Assembly (NCBI GenBank): GCA_910579105.1
Contig: CAJTRT010000001.1
Coordinates: 1 to 64,000 of the forward strand
DNA length: 64,000 nucleotides
Direction of reading: 5' to 3'
Source: an uncultured Muribaculaceae bacterium
GTDB lineage: Bacteria > Bacteroidota > Bacteroidia > Bacteroidales > Muribaculaceae
Shown here one piece after another: positions 15,727 to 25,093 of the stretch; the stretch's first letter is position 1, and each line of letters opens with the position of its first letter. The translations under genes were made by a program, and so were the position numbers. The notes beneath the pieces are model-generated. The model had not been told where the DNA came from and ran no database searches. It saw nothing but the letters and a program-made list of their open reading frames with translations.

Positions 15727-17064
15727 TTAAATGACGCCCTGCTGCATCATGGCGTTGGCCACCTTCATGAAGCCGGCGATGTTGGCGCCCTTCATGTAGT
15801 TGAGGTAGCCGTCCGGCTGCTGGCCGTAGCGCACGCACTGCTCGTGGATGGAGGCCATGATCTGGTGCAGCTTCGCGTCGACCTCCTCGGCCGACCATTG
15901 CAGGTGCTCGGCATCCTGGGTCATCTCCAGGCCGGAGCATGCCACGCCGCCGGCGTTCACCGCCTTGCCGGGAGCGTAGACGGTCTTGGTCTCGATGAAG
16001 TGGTCGATGGCCTCGGGGGTGCAGCCCATGTTCGACACTTCGGCCACGAGTTCGACGCCGTTGTCGACGAGCATCTTCGCGTCGTCGCCGTTAAGTTCGT
16101 TCTGGGTGGCGCAGGGGAGGGCGATGTCGACCTTCTGCTCCCAGGGCTTGCGGCCGGGGAAGAACTGCGATCCGGGGAACTTCTCGGCGTAGGGTGCCAC
16201 GATGTCGTTGCCGGAGGCGCGGAGCTCGAGCATGTAGTTGATCTTCTCGTCGTCGAGGCCGGCGGGGTCGAGGATGTAGCCGTCGGGGCCGGAGATGGTC
16301 ACCACCTTGGCGCCGAGCTGGGTTGCCTTCATGGCAGCGCCCCATGCCACGTTGCCGAAGCCGGAGATTGCCACGGTCTTGCCCTTGATGTCCTTGTTCA
16401 TGCGGCGCAGCATGTTCTCCACGAAGTAGAGGGCGCCGAAGCCGGTGGCCTCGGGGCGCAGGCGCGAGCCGCCGAAGTCGAAGCCCTTGCCGGTGAAGGT
16501 GCCGGTGTGCTCGTCGACGAGCTTCTTGTACATGCCGTACATGTAGCCCACCTCGCGGCCGCCGACGCCGATGTCGCCCGCGGGCACGTCGCGGTCGGGG
16601 CCGAGGTTCTTCCACAGGCACATTATGAAGGCCTGGCAGAAGCGCATGATCTCGCGGTCGCTCTTGCCGCGGGGCGAGAAGTCGGAACCACCCTTGCCGC
16701 CACCCATCGGGAGCGTGGTCAGGGCGTTCTTGAAAGTCTGCTCGAAGCCGAGGAATTTCAGGATGGAGAGGTTCACGGAAGCGTGGAAGCGGATGCCGCC
16801 TTTGTACGGGCCGATGGCGTTGTTGAACTGCACGCGGTAGCCGATGTTGTTCTGCACCTCGCCGTTGTCGTCGATCCAGGTCACGCGGAAAGTGACGATG
16901 CGGTCAGGCTCGACCATGCGCTCGATGATGCGGTTCTTCTCGAATTCGGGGTGCTCGTTGTAGACGTCGGCTACTGAGAGAAGCACCTCGCGCACTGCCT
17001 GCAGGTATTCCTTTTCGCCCGGATGCTTGGCTTCCAGGCCGTTCATGATACTGTTTATATCCAT
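15727..17064 (-). CDS. gdhA: NADP-type glutamate dehydrogenase
   Basis: Hexameric cytoplasmic enzyme interconverting 2-oxoglutarate plus ammonia and glutamate; the main ammonia-assimilation route in gut Bacteroidales. At 445 aa it is full length. Signatures: IGYRVQFNNAIGPYKGGIRF, then LTTLPMGGGKGGSDFSP with the substrate-binding and catalytic lysines, PAGDIGVGGREVGYMYG, and the Rossmann part KTVAISGFGNVAWGAA. The C-terminus (GANIAGFMKVANAMMQQGVI) is typical. Coenzyme preference (NADP) is inferred from family similarity. Monocistronic; -7 element at 17145-17152. Confidence 0.97.
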   Translation of the reverse strand: MDINSIMNGLEAKHPGEKEYLQAVREVLLSVADVYNEHPEFEKNRIIERMVEPDRIVTFRVTWIDDNGEVQNNIGYRVQFNNAIGPYKGGIRFHASVNLSILKFLGFEQTFKNALTTLPMGGGKGGSDFSPRGKSDREIMRFCQAFIMCLWKNLGPDRDVPAGDIGVGGREVGYMYGMYKKLVDEHTGTFTGKGFDFGGSRLRPEATGFGALYFVENMLRRMNKDIKGKTVAISGFGNVAWGAAMKATQLGAKVVTISGPDGYILDPAGLDDEKINYMLELRASGNDIVAPYAEKFPGSQFFPGRKPWEQKVDIALPCATQNELNGDDAKMLVDNGVELVAEVSNMGCTPEAIDHFIETKTVYAPGKAVNAGGVACSGLEMTQDAEHLQWSAEEVDAKLHQIMASIHEQCVRYGQQPDGYLNYMKGANIAGFMKVANAMMQQGVI

Positions 17065-17144
17065 AGCTGAATTGGATTAGGTTAACAATATGCTTTTCCG
17101 TGGGGCGATTCCGGGCAGATTTCAGCCGGATTCTCCTCGTGCCG

Positions 17145-17152
17145 CAAATATA
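17145..17152 (-). promoter_or_regulatory. -7 element of gdhA
   Basis: TATATTTG on the minus strand (TAnnTTTG) with a TTTG about 23 bases upstream, predicting a leader of roughly 75 nt. The rest of the 363-base gap between gdhA and the protease holds A/T-rich sequence and the opposite promoter. Confidence 0.55.
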
Positions 17153-17351
17153 CAGCGAAAAAACGATACCTGCGCCAAAAAATCGCAATTTTTTGCCCCG
17201 CCGCCGTATGTTGTTGAGCATATATTCCGCCATAGAGCGTTCCGGGAGCGTCAGGCTCTCGTCTGCCGCCCACCGATTACGCATCTGCTGCCTGTCGCTA
17301 TAAAGATATTATATGGTTAATATTTTTTAACACAATCCTGCTTGTGGATGT

Positions 17352-17382
17352 TTTGAATTGTGAAATTTTGTTTGTAAATTGC
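17352..17382 (+). promoter_or_regulatory. Promoter of the C13-like protease and LRR genes
   Basis: TTTG (17352-17355), exactly 19 bases, then TAAATTGC (17375-17382), one mismatch from TAnnTTTG. The transcript would start near 17389, which rules out the earlier in-frame ATG at 17344. Confidence 0.6.
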
Positions 17383-17427
17383 GACACGGCGACCAATCAC
17401 CGCGACATCTACCCAAATCTTATGCTT

Positions 17428-20151
17428 ATGAAAGCTGTTATGCGAATGAGACTGTTTGTGGCGGCAATCCGTGTTGGTCTGTGCTGTTTCCTGCTATGCT
17501 TGCTGACCGGGGCAGGAACTCCAATTACCTGGAATTACACTCTTGATGACGCATTGGAAATGGCAAAAAGTAATTTTCAAGGTCAGGACGTGGATTACTA
17601 TCTTGTAGAACAAGATGTATTGCCGGAAATGTGGGTTTTGTTCGTAGACGCACAACCCAACCTCGGATGGGAGCATGAGTGCTATTTATTCTTTGTTCAT
17701 AAGGAAGCTCGTACCTACCCATACAAACCCATTAAGGAACTTTACTCAATCCCTCCCGAAGAGAGCCTTATCCCCTTAGTGGTGAAAGAACGAAATAAGA
17801 TTCAGCCCTTAATTAAACCCGGCAAGAGTCTGAACACGCCCTCACGTTATGTGAATGAGGTGGCGGATCGCGTGTGGGCTGTTATAATAAGTGGCGGCAT
17901 AGATAAAAATGCGAATTATCCTCGTTATTGGAATGACTGCTCGTCAATTTACCAAGTGCTTACTGGATTTTACGGAATACATAAGTCTCATATATCCGTT
18001 ATAATGTCGGATGGGAAAAATCCAGCCAAGGATATGATAGACCCTGAAAGTGAGGATTCCAACAATCGAAAATACATATCGTCTCCGCTTGATTTAGATG
18101 GAGACGGGGAGAGTGACATAGAATATTCTGCTACAAGGGCTAACATAAGCAATGTTCTAAAAGAATTGGAAAGAAAAGTCAGACGTGACGACCATGTGTT
18201 TGTTTATGTGGCGGATCATGGTGGTAGAGTGAATGATTCCAATGATGTTTCGTATGTATGTTTATGGGGGATGGATGAAAATGGCGCATCTCATAAATTA
18301 TATGACTATGAGTTTGCGGAATGGATTCAACCCTTGTTGGATAAACAGGCTATTGTTAATGTTGTCCTTGGACAGTGTTATTCAGGCGGATTTGTTGATG
18401 ACTTAAAGAAATATGGGTGTGTGGTTTCAGCTTCATCAACGGCAAACAATATGTCGTTTGCTACTTGGAACTATTCAATATTCCTGAACAACTGGACCAG
18501 GGCCATAAAGGACGAATGGATCGGGATTGTTGATGATGAATCGCGTCCCAAATATGATTATGGCCTTCATGTGACGATGGATGAGGCTTTTGATTTTGCG
18601 TTCAAGGAAGAAAATGGTGATATTTTAGATGAAAACCATCCAGTTTATTGCTCAACACCGGAGTGGTTGGGGACGGAACTCGCATTTGATATGCTTCCGC
18701 CTGAGATTGATTTGTTCATAAAGGACAATGAAAATGATATGGGTAAAACGCCCAATATAACTACCGAGATATTCTATGACAGCCCTTCCATATGGGTGCG
18801 CAACGAAGATGACAACGTTGAAGAGCATGAAAATCCCGTCTTTGAGGTAGGGCATAGCAAGTGTGTGGTTTACGTTCGTATACATAACCGCGGGCGTAGA
18901 AAATATGAGGGAGGTAAGTATCTTCACACGCATTGGGCAAAGGCTTCTTTGAACTTTTCATTGAGGACTTGGAAAGGAGAGGAATGCTATAACGATATTC
19001 CCACAGGAGGACGATTCGGTTGTGTGGAGATTCCTCCCATTGAAGCTGGCGGGAGCGTTGTTGTCGCTGTCGAATGGGATATGACGCAACTCCTGTTAGG
19101 ACAATTCTCCGGCAATAATGAAAACCATCACTATTGCCTGTTAGCGACTATTAAGGATGTGCCTGCTGAGGCCGGTTTTGCCGAGGGCGGAACCTATATG
19201 GATGTGCAGGGGCTGAAAACCCAGGCGCAGAAGAATTTGACTATAATTTATCGTAATGAGCTGGCCAATGCAAAAAACGTATATGTCAGAAACGCGTTAG
19301 ATTCTCCGAAAAAATACACCTTTGAATTAAGGCCGCGCACTACCAGTGATGAGGCAATTTATTCGATGGCTGATATTGAGATGGAACTAAGCCAGCCTGT
19401 TTATAACGCGTGGGTGAAAGGTGGAACAAAGTCGGTCGGGGTCACTCATAATGCCTCGAGGCCGAGGACTGTGCAGTTTACTTCTCCGTCGAGCCGGATT
19501 GAGGCTGTCAGTCTGACCGCGAACCAGTTCGAAGAAGTGGCATTGAAGTTCAATTTCAAATCGGCACCCATTCGATACAAACGCTATACCTTGGACTTGA
19601 TACAGAGGGATGAGATGGGCCAAATCGTGGGAGGCGAGGCTTTCATCGTGGAATCTCCGTCGCGCTTGATTTCACCGATAGATGTAGGAATCATCCCTCG
19701 CGCAGGCAACCAATTCGATTTGACGGTGAACACGCCTGGGGTGCGGAGTGTGGCTTGGCGCGACAGCCGGGGAACGATGATAAGTGACGAAGACACCGTG
19801 ACTGTCTCTCCGACTTTGGCGGAGAATGTTTACACGATAACCGCCATGACCGAAGACGGGGAACTCGCCTCAGAGGAGGTGTCGCTACAAGCTCGAATGG
19901 GAATAGAATCGCTTTCGCCATCCTCTGCTGTTGGCGACCGAATGACAGTTACCTTGCGGACGGAACCGGTTGAGGGCGACAAATTGCTGATCGCGGATGT
20001 CAATGACGCGGACTGCCTTAGAGAAATACAACTGGATGCCGGAGTAAAGTTGAAAGTTGTTGACACTTCCACTTTGAGGGCGGGACTTTATGCCATAAGC
20101 TATGGTTCGGCTGGTAACGTTGTCGATTCAAAAAAATTCACTAAAAGGTAA
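17428..20151 (+). CDS. Secreted clan CD cysteine protease (C13-like) with T9SS-type C-terminal domain
   Basis: A 907-aa exported protein. Start ATG 17428 is chosen because the promoter lies at 17352-17382 and a signal peptide follows (RLFVAAIRVGLCCFLLCLL). The protease domain begins near residue 140 with WAVIISGG...YWNDCSSIYQVL, as in legumain-type C13 enzymes. The catalytic dyad is His 264 in FVYVADHGG and Cys 317 in VVLGQCYSGGF. The rest is beta-rich, and the last 80 residues end GLYAISYGSAGNVVDSKKFT, matching type A T9SS sorting tails (GxY...kkf). It is inferred to be a surface protease, distantly like gingipains in export style. First gene of a probable operon with two LRR genes. GC is visibly lower than in core genes. 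Confidence 0.82.
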   Translation: MKAVMRMRLFVAAIRVGLCCFLLCLLTGAGTPITWNYTLDDALEMAKSNFQGQDVDYYLVEQDVLPEMWVLFVDAQPNLGWEHECYLFFVHKEARTYPYKPIKELYSIPPEESLIPLVVKERNKIQPLIKPGKSLNTPSRYVNEVADRVWAVIISGGIDKNANYPRYWNDCSSIYQVLTGFYGIHKSHISVIMSDGKNPAKDMIDPESEDSNNRKYISSPLDLDGDGESDIEYSATRANISNVLKELERKVRRDDHVFVYVADHGGRVNDSNDVSYVCLWGMDENGASHKLYDYEFAEWIQPLLDKQAIVNVVLGQCYSGGFVDDLKKYGCVVSASSTANNMSFATWNYSIFLNNWTRAIKDEWIGIVDDESRPKYDYGLHVTMDEAFDFAFKEENGDILDENHPVYCSTPEWLGTELAFDMLPPEIDLFIKDNENDMGKTPNITTEIFYDSPSIWVRNEDDNVEEHENPVFEVGHSKCVVYVRIHNRGRRKYEGGKYLHTHWAKASLNFSLRTWKGEECYNDIPTGGRFGCVEIPPIEAGGSVVVAVEWDMTQLLLGQFSGNNENHHYCLLATIKDVPAEAGFAEGGTYMDVQGLKTQAQKNLTIIYRNELANAKNVYVRNALDSPKKYTFELRPRTTSDEAIYSMADIEMELSQPVYNAWVKGGTKSVGVTHNASRPRTVQFTSPSSRIEAVSLTANQFEEVALKFNFKSAPIRYKRYTLDLIQRDEMGQIVGGEAFIVESPSRLISPIDVGIIPRAGNQFDLTVNTPGVRSVAWRDSRGTMISDEDTVTVSPTLAENVYTITAMTEDGELASEEVSLQARMGIESLSPSSAVGDRMTVTLRTEPVEGDKLLIADVNDADCLREIQLDAGVKLKVVDTSTLRAGLYAISYGSAGNVVDSKKFTKR

Positions 20152-20213
20152 ACACAAAGTCAACTCCGATAAGCAATAATGGCAATAATCGGCATAGACA
20201 AAAATCAGAAATT

Positions 20214-21671
20214 ATGATGAGATATCTGCTAATTAGTTTATTCTTCTTGTGCGCAGAGCTATGTGGCTCAGCTGCGGAAAAAAATGTCGTGGTCGAGACA
20301 CGGGCGGCCGGGGAGCTGGAGGCGCTCCTGGGCGACAGGCTGCTGACGGTCGAGGAGCTGACAGTCCGCGGCCCGGTCAACGAGGCCGACTTCCAGGCTA
20401 TGGGGAAATCGTCCTTACTCGGCAATTTACGGAATTTAAATCTGAAAAATGCTGAGATAGAAGGATGTCGGATTCCTGAATATGCGTTTTTTTGTGAGGA
20501 TTATGGTACCTTGATACTTTCATCCCATATCAGGCTGCGAGAAATTATCTTGCCTGATGACGTAGTGGAGATAGGAAAATACGCATTTGACGAGATGCTA
20601 TGGTTGGAAAGAGTCAATTTCCCTAAATCGCTTAGGAAGATTGGAGAGTATGCTTTTTCATCTTGTAGAAGTTTGGGAATTGAGCCGCTTGTCTTTAATG
20701 AGGGACTTGAAGAAATAGGCGATTATTCGTTTGAACGATGCGGCAGTTTGTCGGGAATAGTATTACCCTCAACCTTAAAGAAGATAGGTCAATCCTCATT
20801 CGAGTACTCGGGCTTGGAATTTGTTTCGTTCCAAGACGGTATTACGGAAATTGGCCCATATGCTTTTAATAGCTGTAATCGCTTGAAATCTGCCGTTTTG
20901 CCGAACTCGTTGCGATTGCTCGGTGACGGTTTGTTTTTTGAATGTAAGAATCTTGAAAGAATCGTGTTCCCCAAGGGGTTCACGAAAATACCAGCTTCTG
21001 TCGCTTATGGCTGCTTGTCGCTTTGTGACATTGGATTACCCTCAACTGTGGAAGAAATTGAGCAAAATGCTTTCGCCTGTTGCTCCTTGTTAGAAAACGT
21101 GGTATTGCCTGAATTGCTGACGACCATCGGTTACAGTGCTTTTCAGATGAATTGCAGGATGAAAGAGTTGGTGATTCCTCGTTCAGTTTTAGAGATCGGA
21201 TCTAATTGCTTTAAGGATTTGACAAGTCTGAAATTTATTAAATGTATGGCAACTACGCCTCCCGATTACGCGGGCATTTCAACTCCCTTTGGCGATATTG
21301 ATGATATATATCCCGAAGAGGCTACCCCGCGGGACATACCGGTGTATGTGCCAAGGGGGAGCGCCGCGGCTTACCGGGGGGCTCCGGGGTGGGACTATTT
21401 CACGAACTTCGTGGAAGTTGACGAGTTTCCGGAGGCCGGGGTCGGGGAGGCCGGGGTCGGGGAGGCAGAACCCGCAATCAAGGCTGAGGCCGGGCGCATA
21501 GTGTTCGCCGGGGGCTGCGGGAGTGGGGCGGCGGACTACGCAGTGTACTCGCTCGACGGGCGGCTCGTGGCGGCCGGTCGCGCGGATTCCGCCGGAGCCT
21601 CGGTTGATGTGCCGTCGGGGCTTTACCTGGCGCGTCGCGGCGGCAGCGTCGCCAAGGTCGCGGTGCCGTGA
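20214..21671 (+). CDS. BspA-type leucine-rich repeat surface protein 1
   Basis: A 485-aa exported protein with signal peptide about 1-20 (MRYLLISLFFLCAELCGSAA). A constant opening (ELEALLGDRLLTVEELTVRG then PVNEADF) leads to about ten LRR_5 repeats of 22-24 residues, of the type LPSTLKKIGQSSFEYSGLEF, then the cap PRDIPVYVPRGSAAAYRGAP and a tail with AVYSLDGRLV...GLYLARRGGSVAKV, a T9SS-like C-terminus. BspA proteins bind host matrix or other bacteria. 62 bases after the protease, so probably co-transcribed. The ends are GC-rich, the repeats AT-rich. A 15-bp tandem repeat at 21433-21462 gives AGVGEAGVGE. A stranded tail of another T9SS domain follows the stop. Confidence 0.88.
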   Translation: MMRYLLISLFFLCAELCGSAAEKNVVVETRAAGELEALLGDRLLTVEELTVRGPVNEADFQAMGKSSLLGNLRNLNLKNAEIEGCRIPEYAFFCEDYGTLILSSHIRLREIILPDDVVEIGKYAFDEMLWLERVNFPKSLRKIGEYAFSSCRSLGIEPLVFNEGLEEIGDYSFERCGSLSGIVLPSTLKKIGQSSFEYSGLEFVSFQDGITEIGPYAFNSCNRLKSAVLPNSLRLLGDGLFFECKNLERIVFPKGFTKIPASVAYGCLSLCDIGLPSTVEEIEQNAFACCSLLENVVLPELLTTIGYSAFQMNCRMKELVIPRSVLEIGSNCFKDLTSLKFIKCMATTPPDYAGISTPFGDIDDIYPEEATPRDIPVYVPRGSAAAYRGAPGWDYFTNFVEVDEFPEAGVGEAGVGEAEPAIKAEAGRIVFAGGCGSGAADYAVYSLDGRLVAAGRADSAGASVDVPSGLYLARRGGSVAKVAVP

Positions 21672-21684
21672 GGTAGCTAAAAGG

Positions 21685-21747
21685 ACATATGCTATCAGTT
21701 ATGTTCCGGCTGCTGCCGTTGTAGATAACAAGAAGTTCACCAAGTAA
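21685..21747 (+). pseudogene. Remnant of a T9SS C-terminal tail
   Basis: Thirteen bases after the LRR1 stop, in a different frame, 20 codons plus stop read TYAISYVPAAAVVDNKKFTK. The protease at 17428 ends LYAISYGSAGNVVDSKKFTK: most positions are identical, and both stop at that point. This is the end of an old sorting domain with no gene body attached, so the LRR1 3' end seems to have been replaced. Confidence 0.7.
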
Positions 21748-21807
21748 GAGTGTTAATTGATTTGCCAGTGACGTTTCATCAAGGGTGAATATGAGCAAGT
21801 ATAAGAT

Positions 21808-24477
21808 TTGATAATTATGAGATATTTGTTGGTTATATTATTATCGGTGCTTTGTGCCGCGCAGCATTATGCTACGGCTGGTAGACGTATGGAGGTAGAG
21901 ACGCGGGTTGCTGGGGAGCTGGAGGCGCTCCTGGGCGACAGGCTGATGACGGTCGAGGAGCTGACGATCCGCGGCCCCGTCAACTATGACGACTTCAAAA
22001 CGATGAAGCGAATCTCAATCAGCGGACGGCTCAAAGACCTCAACCTTACCGAGGCAACGGTCGAAGGGAAAAAGATTCCGGACTATGCTTTTGCGAGTGA
22101 TAATGAGGCAAGTATAGTATGCCCGGCGATGCTTCGCCGCGTGGTGCTGCCGAACGACGTGGAGGAGGTGGGAACCATGACATTCTATGGCGCATCACTT
22201 TTGGAGGAAGTAATACTCCCTAAGTCGCTGAAACGTATTGGCAATTCCTCGTTCAAAAAATGCTCTAACCTGACGCTCCCGGCAGACGGAATACCGGAGG
22301 GAGTGACTGAAATAGGTGACAGCGCGTTCTTCCAGTGTGGCAGACTGAACGAACTTAGGTTTCCCCTCTCATTAAAGAAAATCGGACAAAGCGCTTTCGA
22401 GAAAAGCGGGCTTAAATTGGTCGGCTTCCCGGTAGGGAGCGAAGCTGAGATTAGAGACCGCGCTTTTATGTCTTGCCACCGTCTGCGTGAAGTGGACTTG
22501 CCAAGCTCAGTCACAATAGTTTATCCTGAGGCTTTTTATGATGACCACAACCTTGACTCGCCTATGTCTTTCAGTGGAGCCTCTTATGTGGCATTCAAAA
22601 ATCTATCACTGAAAGCGGTAAAAATTGTTGAATCGGCAACTTCTGTCGGGCCTTGGGCTTTCAGTCTGTGCAGAAGCCTGGAATCGGTGGACCTGCATGA
22701 AGGTATCGAAACAATCTATGCCTCCGCCTTCCAGGACTGTCGCAGGGTTGACAATCTCATATTGCCATCATCCTTAAAAGAAGTATGGTATAACAGCCTT
22801 AGCTTCCCCGGCCTTAAACGCCTCTATTGCAAGGCCGCGGTACCCCCTGAATTTATCTCCGGCCTCCCTGACGCTTTACCTTTTACCGGCCTCGGTCCGC
22901 TTAGGGAACTTGATACGCCGAAAGACATACCCGTATATGTGCCGGTAGGAAGCGCCGAGCTTTACCGTAACGCTCCTGGATGGGACTATTTCACCAACTA
23001 CTTCGAAACGAGCGAGTTCCCGGAGAACACTTCCGGCTTAGACCGCGCGGAAGTCATAGGTCACAGGTATGTGATAACAAATAAAGCGGGAGAACTGGCC
23101 GACATGCCCGTCGACGATTTGCGTCGTATGAAGTCTATGAAAATCGACGGGCCGGTCAACGCTTCTGATTTTGAAGCGTTACGCGACGCCTCTTTCTTCG
23201 GCAGGCTGGAGGAACTGGACCTCTCCGGCGCCGACATCGAGGGACGAAAGATACCTGACAAAGCCTTTTACCACCCAAAATCGAATATCGGCGCTTACTG
23301 TCCCGTATGGCTGCGGCGCGTTGTTTTGCCTGACAATATCGAAGAAATCGGGGCGTATGCTTTCTGTCGCGCCATGTTCTTATGCGAAATTAATATTCCG
23401 AATTCGTTGAAAAGAATAGGAAACTCCGCATTTGCGATTTGCGAGAGCCTGGATTCTCCGATGTCGCTTCCTGAAGGTATCGAGGAAATTTCGGACAATT
23501 GTTTTGCCAATTGCGGCAGACTGAACGAAGTAAGGTTGCCTTCGTCCTTAAAAACGATAGGCGAAGGCGCATTCTCCAATTCGGGGTTAAAGGTAATTGA
23601 TTTGCCTTACGGACTGGCAACAATCAGTAAGGAAGCTTTCTCTGGATGCCGGCTGATAAAGGTCGATATACCCGGTTCCGTAACTGAACTGGCCGAAAGC
23701 GCTTTCGCTTCTAACACCAGCCTTGAAATAATTCGATTGCCAGATGGACTGAAATCAATTCCCAACAAGTTGGCATCGGGATGTATATCGCTTAAAGAGA
23801 TAGCAATCCCCGCGTCGGTGGAAACAATCTCTTACGCTTCATTCGGTTATTGCGGTTCGCTTGAAACGGTCAATCTTCCTGAGCGGCTGGGCAGCTTAGG
23901 GCAACGCGCCTTTGGCGGCTGCGCGAGATTGAGGGAATTGATACTTCCCGAACAGTGCCATTCGCTGGATCCGATGTGCATGTCTCGACTTGGCGGAATC
24001 GAAAGGATATATGCTAAATCTCCCACACCTCCACTGTGCCATTTCAGCAACGTCAGGGGAACCGACGTCAGCCCGTTTGAGACTATCAGCAGTCCGCCGG
24101 AATCCCAGATAATCAGCACGGACGTTGACACCCCGCGGGATATACCGGTGTATGTGCCCAGGGGGAGCGCGGAGGCTTACCGGGCAGCTCCGGGGTGGAA
24201 CTATTTCACGAACTTCATAGAGGTGGACGAGTTTCCGGAAGCCTCGGTCGGAGAGGTTGGGGCGACGGAGGCCGAACCTGCTATCAAGGTCGAGGCCGGG
24301 CGGATAGTGTTCGCCGGAGGTGGCGGGAGCGGGGCGGCGGATTACGCCGTGTACTCGCCCGACGGGCGGCTTGTGGCGGCCGGTCGCACGGATTCCGCCG
24401 GAGCCTCGGTTGATGTGCCGTCGGGGCTTTACCTGGCGCGTCGCGGCGGCAGCGTCGCCAAGGTCGCGGTGCCGTAA
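21808..24477 (+). CDS. BspA-type leucine-rich repeat surface protein 2 (double module)
   Basis: An 889-aa paralogue of the preceding protein, with signal peptide MRYLLVILLSVLCAAQHYATA. It contains two full LRR modules: about 35-415, opening ELEALLGDRLMTVEEL...PVNYDDF and closing DIPVYVPVGSAELYRNAPGW; and about 425-800, opening MPVDDLRRMKSMKIDGPVNA and closing DIPVYVPRGSAEAYRAAPGW. The T9SS-like tail (DGRLVAAGRTDSAGASVDVP, GLYLARRGGSVAKV) is almost identical in DNA to that of LRR1. Likely surface adhesin. It is 136 bases after the LRR1 stop and shows no clear promoter of its own. Downstream lie a REP-like pair and a terminator. Confidence 0.88.
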   Translation: MIIMRYLLVILLSVLCAAQHYATAGRRMEVETRVAGELEALLGDRLMTVEELTIRGPVNYDDFKTMKRISISGRLKDLNLTEATVEGKKIPDYAFASDNEASIVCPAMLRRVVLPNDVEEVGTMTFYGASLLEEVILPKSLKRIGNSSFKKCSNLTLPADGIPEGVTEIGDSAFFQCGRLNELRFPLSLKKIGQSAFEKSGLKLVGFPVGSEAEIRDRAFMSCHRLREVDLPSSVTIVYPEAFYDDHNLDSPMSFSGASYVAFKNLSLKAVKIVESATSVGPWAFSLCRSLESVDLHEGIETIYASAFQDCRRVDNLILPSSLKEVWYNSLSFPGLKRLYCKAAVPPEFISGLPDALPFTGLGPLRELDTPKDIPVYVPVGSAELYRNAPGWDYFTNYFETSEFPENTSGLDRAEVIGHRYVITNKAGELADMPVDDLRRMKSMKIDGPVNASDFEALRDASFFGRLEELDLSGADIEGRKIPDKAFYHPKSNIGAYCPVWLRRVVLPDNIEEIGAYAFCRAMFLCEINIPNSLKRIGNSAFAICESLDSPMSLPEGIEEISDNCFANCGRLNEVRLPSSLKTIGEGAFSNSGLKVIDLPYGLATISKEAFSGCRLIKVDIPGSVTELAESAFASNTSLEIIRLPDGLKSIPNKLASGCISLKEIAIPASVETISYASFGYCGSLETVNLPERLGSLGQRAFGGCARLRELILPEQCHSLDPMCMSRLGGIERIYAKSPTPPLCHFSNVRGTDVSPFETISSPPESQIISTDVDTPRDIPVYVPRGSAEAYRAAPGWNYFTNFIEVDEFPEASVGEVGATEAEPAIKVEAGRIVFAGGGGSGAADYAVYSPDGRLVAAGRTDSAGASVDVPSGLYLARRGGSVAKVAVP

Positions 24478-24507
24478 GGGTCGGCAAAAGAGTATAGGAT
24501 GGGCTTT

Positions 24508-24592
24508 GTATGGACGCGGCGTGCCGTGTAAAAGGTCGCTGTTAATCGGCGGAATTGTCGGGCAGGTTTTACGCGGCACGCCGCGTCCCTAC
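24508..24592. repeat. REP/BIME-like inverted palindrome pair, copy 2
   Basis: Arms at 24512-24533 and 24567-24588 (22 bp, one mismatch), with the outer foot GTAT on the left and CTAC (that is GTAG inverted) on the right. Each arm holds the palindrome ACGCGGC-GT-GCCGCGT. It lies 30 bases after the LRR2 stop. Confidence 0.75.
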
Positions 24593-24628
24593 ACATTGAT
24601 TCAGATTATGGTGGCATTTCGATAAAGA

Positions 24629-24665
24629 ACTCCGCAGCAAGAAATCAAACGTCTTGCGGCGGAGT
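24629..24665. terminator. Bidirectional terminator between LRR2 and ridA
   Basis: actccgcagcaag (24629-24641) pairs with 24653-24665 with one mismatch; T-rich sequence follows on both sides (GCTTTATT on plus, TTCTTTAT on minus). Confidence 0.75.
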
Positions 24666-24718
24666 GCTTTATTGGCGGAGAGCTTTATTATGGATTGTTC
24701 GGCCTTGGGCAGGCGGAT

Positions 24719-25093
24719 TTATTTGGCGGCGAGTACTTCGATCTCGACGAGGACCTGCTTGGGTAGCTCGCGGACGGCCACGGCGCTGCGGGCGGGGAAG
24801 GGGGCGGTGAAGGCTTCGGCGTAGACGGCGTTCATGGCGGCGAAGTCGGCCATGTCGGCGAGGTAGACGGTTGTCTTCACCACGTTGGCCATGGTCAGGC
24901 CGGCGGCCTCGAGGATGGCCTTGACGTTGGCGAGGCTCTGGCGGGTCTGCTCTGTGATGCCCGCGGGAATCTCGCCGGTGGCGGGGTTGATGGAAATCTG
25001 GCCGGAGGCGAATACGAACGGGCCGCAGTCGATGGCCTGGCTGTAAGGGCCGATCGCGCCGGGGGCGTTTGTTGTGGCGATCTGGGTTTTCAT
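24719..25093 (-). CDS. ridA: RidA family enamine/imine deaminase
   Basis: Small trimeric cytoplasmic enzyme (124 aa, usual length) that hydrolyses reactive enamines and imines such as 2-aminoacrylate released by PLP enzymes. Family features: APGAIGPYSQAI near residue 11, FASGQISINPATGEI, VVKTTVYLADMADF, and the C-terminal signature FPARSAVAVRELPKQVLVEI with the carboxylate-binding Arg at about 105. Its start overlaps the stop of the YihY gene upstream by 4 bases (ATGA), so they are co-translated; a functional link is not known. Confidence 0.95.
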   Translation of the reverse strand: MKTQIATTNAPGAIGPYSQAIDCGPFVFASGQISINPATGEIPAGITEQTRQSLANVKAILEAAGLTMANVVKTTVYLADMADFAAMNAVYAEAFTAPFPARSAVAVRELPKQVLVEIEVLAAK

